The notes under the pieces were generated by a model. The model saw only the letters and a program-made list of their open reading frames with translations, was not told the DNA's origin and ran no database searches. This document shows, one piece after another, positions 39,849 to 41,373 of a DNA stretch of 41,373 nucleotides; the stretch's first letter is position 1; every line of letters begins with the position of its first letter. Origin of the DNA: Amylostereum areolatum (Eukaryota; Basidiomycota; Agaricomycetes; Russulales; Stereaceae). The translations under genes were made by a program, and so were the position numbers. The stretch is from NCBI GenBank assembly GCA_012932865.1, contig SAXG01000154.1:1-41373 (forward strand), read 5' to 3'.

Positions 39849-41274
39849 ATGCATGCTCGCCGACTTGCACACCTTTCCAACCGTCGTTGCTTCTCAACAA
39901 CGTCGCCATCATACGCTAACCGCGCTATAGTATACTCAGAAAATGGCAGCCCGCCTTCGGTTGTCCGCGCTCTGTCTTACCCCACACTCTCCGCGCCGGC
40001 TCCGGGCACCCTCAACCTGCGCGTAGTACTCGCGCCTATAAACCCGTCCGATATAAACGTCGTTGAAGGCGTGTATCCCTCCAAACCATCGCCAACCACT
40101 TTTCCTGGCTCTTCCGAATCCCTTCCGCTCTTCGTTGGCGGAAACGAAGGCCTCGCAGAAGTGCAAGCACTTGGATCAGGCGCCGAAAGCTCTGGACTCA
40201 AGGCTGGTGATTGGGTCATAATAACACGCCCACAGAGCGGAACATGGAGCTCGGCGCGCAATGTACGGATGGAAGACGTCCTCAAGGTGCCGCGACGGAA
40301 TGGCTTGAGCGCGGTTCACGCGGCTACCATGACCGTGAGCGTTCCTTCTTATAATCTGCATTGAAAGCATGTACTGAAGGATATACTCGCAGGTCAACCC
40401 GCCAACTGCGTATAACGTGCTGAGAGATTTTATAGAACTCAAAGCTGGAGACTGGGTCGTTCAAAATGGCGCGAATAGTGCGGTAAGACCCCTTCTCGCT
40501 GCTCAGAGCTTGTGCTCAATGCGACCATAGGTCGGCCAAGCAATCATTCAGATTGCAAGGTCCCGTGGTCTGAACACCATCAATCTTGTTCGTCCTCGGT
40601 ATGCTCTTGCTTCTGCAATCAATACAGAATGCTTATCTTTATCGTAAATGCGAACAGGGATGATATTACTTCACTCACACAAGAGCTTGAGGCTCTGGGA
40701 GGAACGCATGTGGTCACATACGATGAACTGGCAGAGAAGAGTATCAAGAGCAGGGTGCAGGAGTGGACGGGGGGCAAGGTAGGCCGCGTCCCTTTATCCC
40801 AGCGCTCTTGCTCACGAACTTGTACCCAGGCCATTCGTCTCGGCCTCAACTGCGTTAGCGGCGAGCCCACAACACATATGGCTCGACTTTTGGGCCAAGA
40901 CGCACACCTCGTCTCGTACGGTGCCATGTCGAAGCAGCCTCTGTCGCTCCCCACATCACTTTACATTTTTAAGAACCTCAAGAGCCATGGTTTCTGGCAG
41001 TCTCGGTGGTATGACCGACACAGTCGCAAGGACCGAGAACGCCTAGTGGAAGAACTCGTACGAATGATGAGCGATGGCCAGGTGCGACTTTACCCTTCCT
41101 CCCCACCGCTTGACTGAACCCGATTTATAGTTGGCTGGGCCAAAACACGAAGTGGTGACCATTAACCGCGGTGAAAGTGATTCCGAGGCTACTCGCAAGG
41201 TCCGAGATGTGTTTGCGAAAATCTCAGAGGGAACCAAGGGAACCAAGGTCCTCCTACATCTCGAAGAAAACTGA
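39849..41274 (+). CDS. ETR1: Mitochondrial trans-2-enoyl-CoA/ACP reductase
   Basis: Six exons: 39849-40334, 40393-40482, 40531-40598, 40658-40778, 40830-41081 and 41131-41274 (386 aa). It catalyses the last, NADPH-dependent step of mitochondrial fatty acid synthesis, which feeds lipoic acid production. A short Arg-rich presequence ([18 protein letters not shown]) fits import. The zinc-free MDR fold is clear: [19 protein letters not shown] near the substrate site, [27 protein letters not shown], and the cofactor loop [21 protein letters not shown] and a Tyr-Gly-Ala-Met-Ser segment follow. The C-terminus is complete and the window ends 99 bases later. Confidence 0.95.
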
Positions 41275-41373
41275 CGATTAAGAATCCATCGAAACACGGA
41301 GGGTGTATAATGTACGATACGCAAACATGCTAAACCCCGCGCGATATCAGCGCATTTTCCTATCCTCGAAGAA

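Overview
The window is nuclear DNA of a filamentous basidiomycete, most likely an Agaricomycete. I infer this from very dense introns of about 48-65 bases with CTNAC branch sites, from several very small exons, and from a TET/JBP-type dioxygenase gene beside an HMG-like gene, a pairing known from mushroom-forming fungi. All exon models below were built by eye from splice signals, reading phase and protein family features; none was checked by transcript or database search.

Positions 1-9150 are accessory and repeat-rich. A Ty3/gypsy reverse-transcriptase fragment (1-37 and 2024-2207) is split by an hAT-like terminal-inverted-repeat element (38-2023). That element is itself split by a second one (232-1502) with a perfect 32-bp terminal inverted repeat and a 6-bp target duplication. 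A 152-bp TA-flanked MITE lies at 2693-2844. Then come three same-strand, GC-rich genes: a small unknown gene (3029-3516), an apparently intact TET/JBP-like 2-oxoglutarate/Fe(II) dioxygenase (3686-6052), and an HMG-like nuclear protein gene whose last 39 codons are cut off by an in-frame TGA (6265-7507, frame open to 7627). A 311-bp tandem duplication with G-quadruplex-prone tracts follows (about 7870-8471), then a fourth inverted-repeat element (8486-9142).

From 9548 to the end the window is conserved housekeeping DNA, with many gene pairs sharing short divergent promoters. In order: SUR2 sphinganine C4-hydroxylase (+), MAK16 60S ribosome biogenesis factor (-), a CCDC90/Fmp32-like mitochondrial protein (+), guanylate kinase GUK1 (-), a YANK/STK32-type kinase (+), a Yea4/SLC35B4-type UDP-sugar transporter (-), nucleoporin NUP53/NUP35 (-), ZPR1 (+), a secreted histidine phosphatase with a degenerate motif (-), a UCH-family deubiquitinase (+), a 31-exon ABCC/Ycf1-type transporter (+), an EF-hand MscS-type mechanosensitive channel (+), a fungal ATP-dependent DNA-ligase-family protein (+), and mitochondrial enoyl-ACP/CoA reductase ETR1 (+).

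Two housekeeping genes, the ABC transporter and the ligase-like gene, each carry a one-base frame error at or next to a run of one base. Each total coding length returns to a multiple of three when one base is corrected. These may be assembly errors or real lesions. The most unusual biology is the TET/JBP, HMG-like and small-gene block in transposon-rich DNA, which could be a DNA-modification cassette left by, or carried on, a KDZ-class transposon. I found no KDZ transposase in the window.
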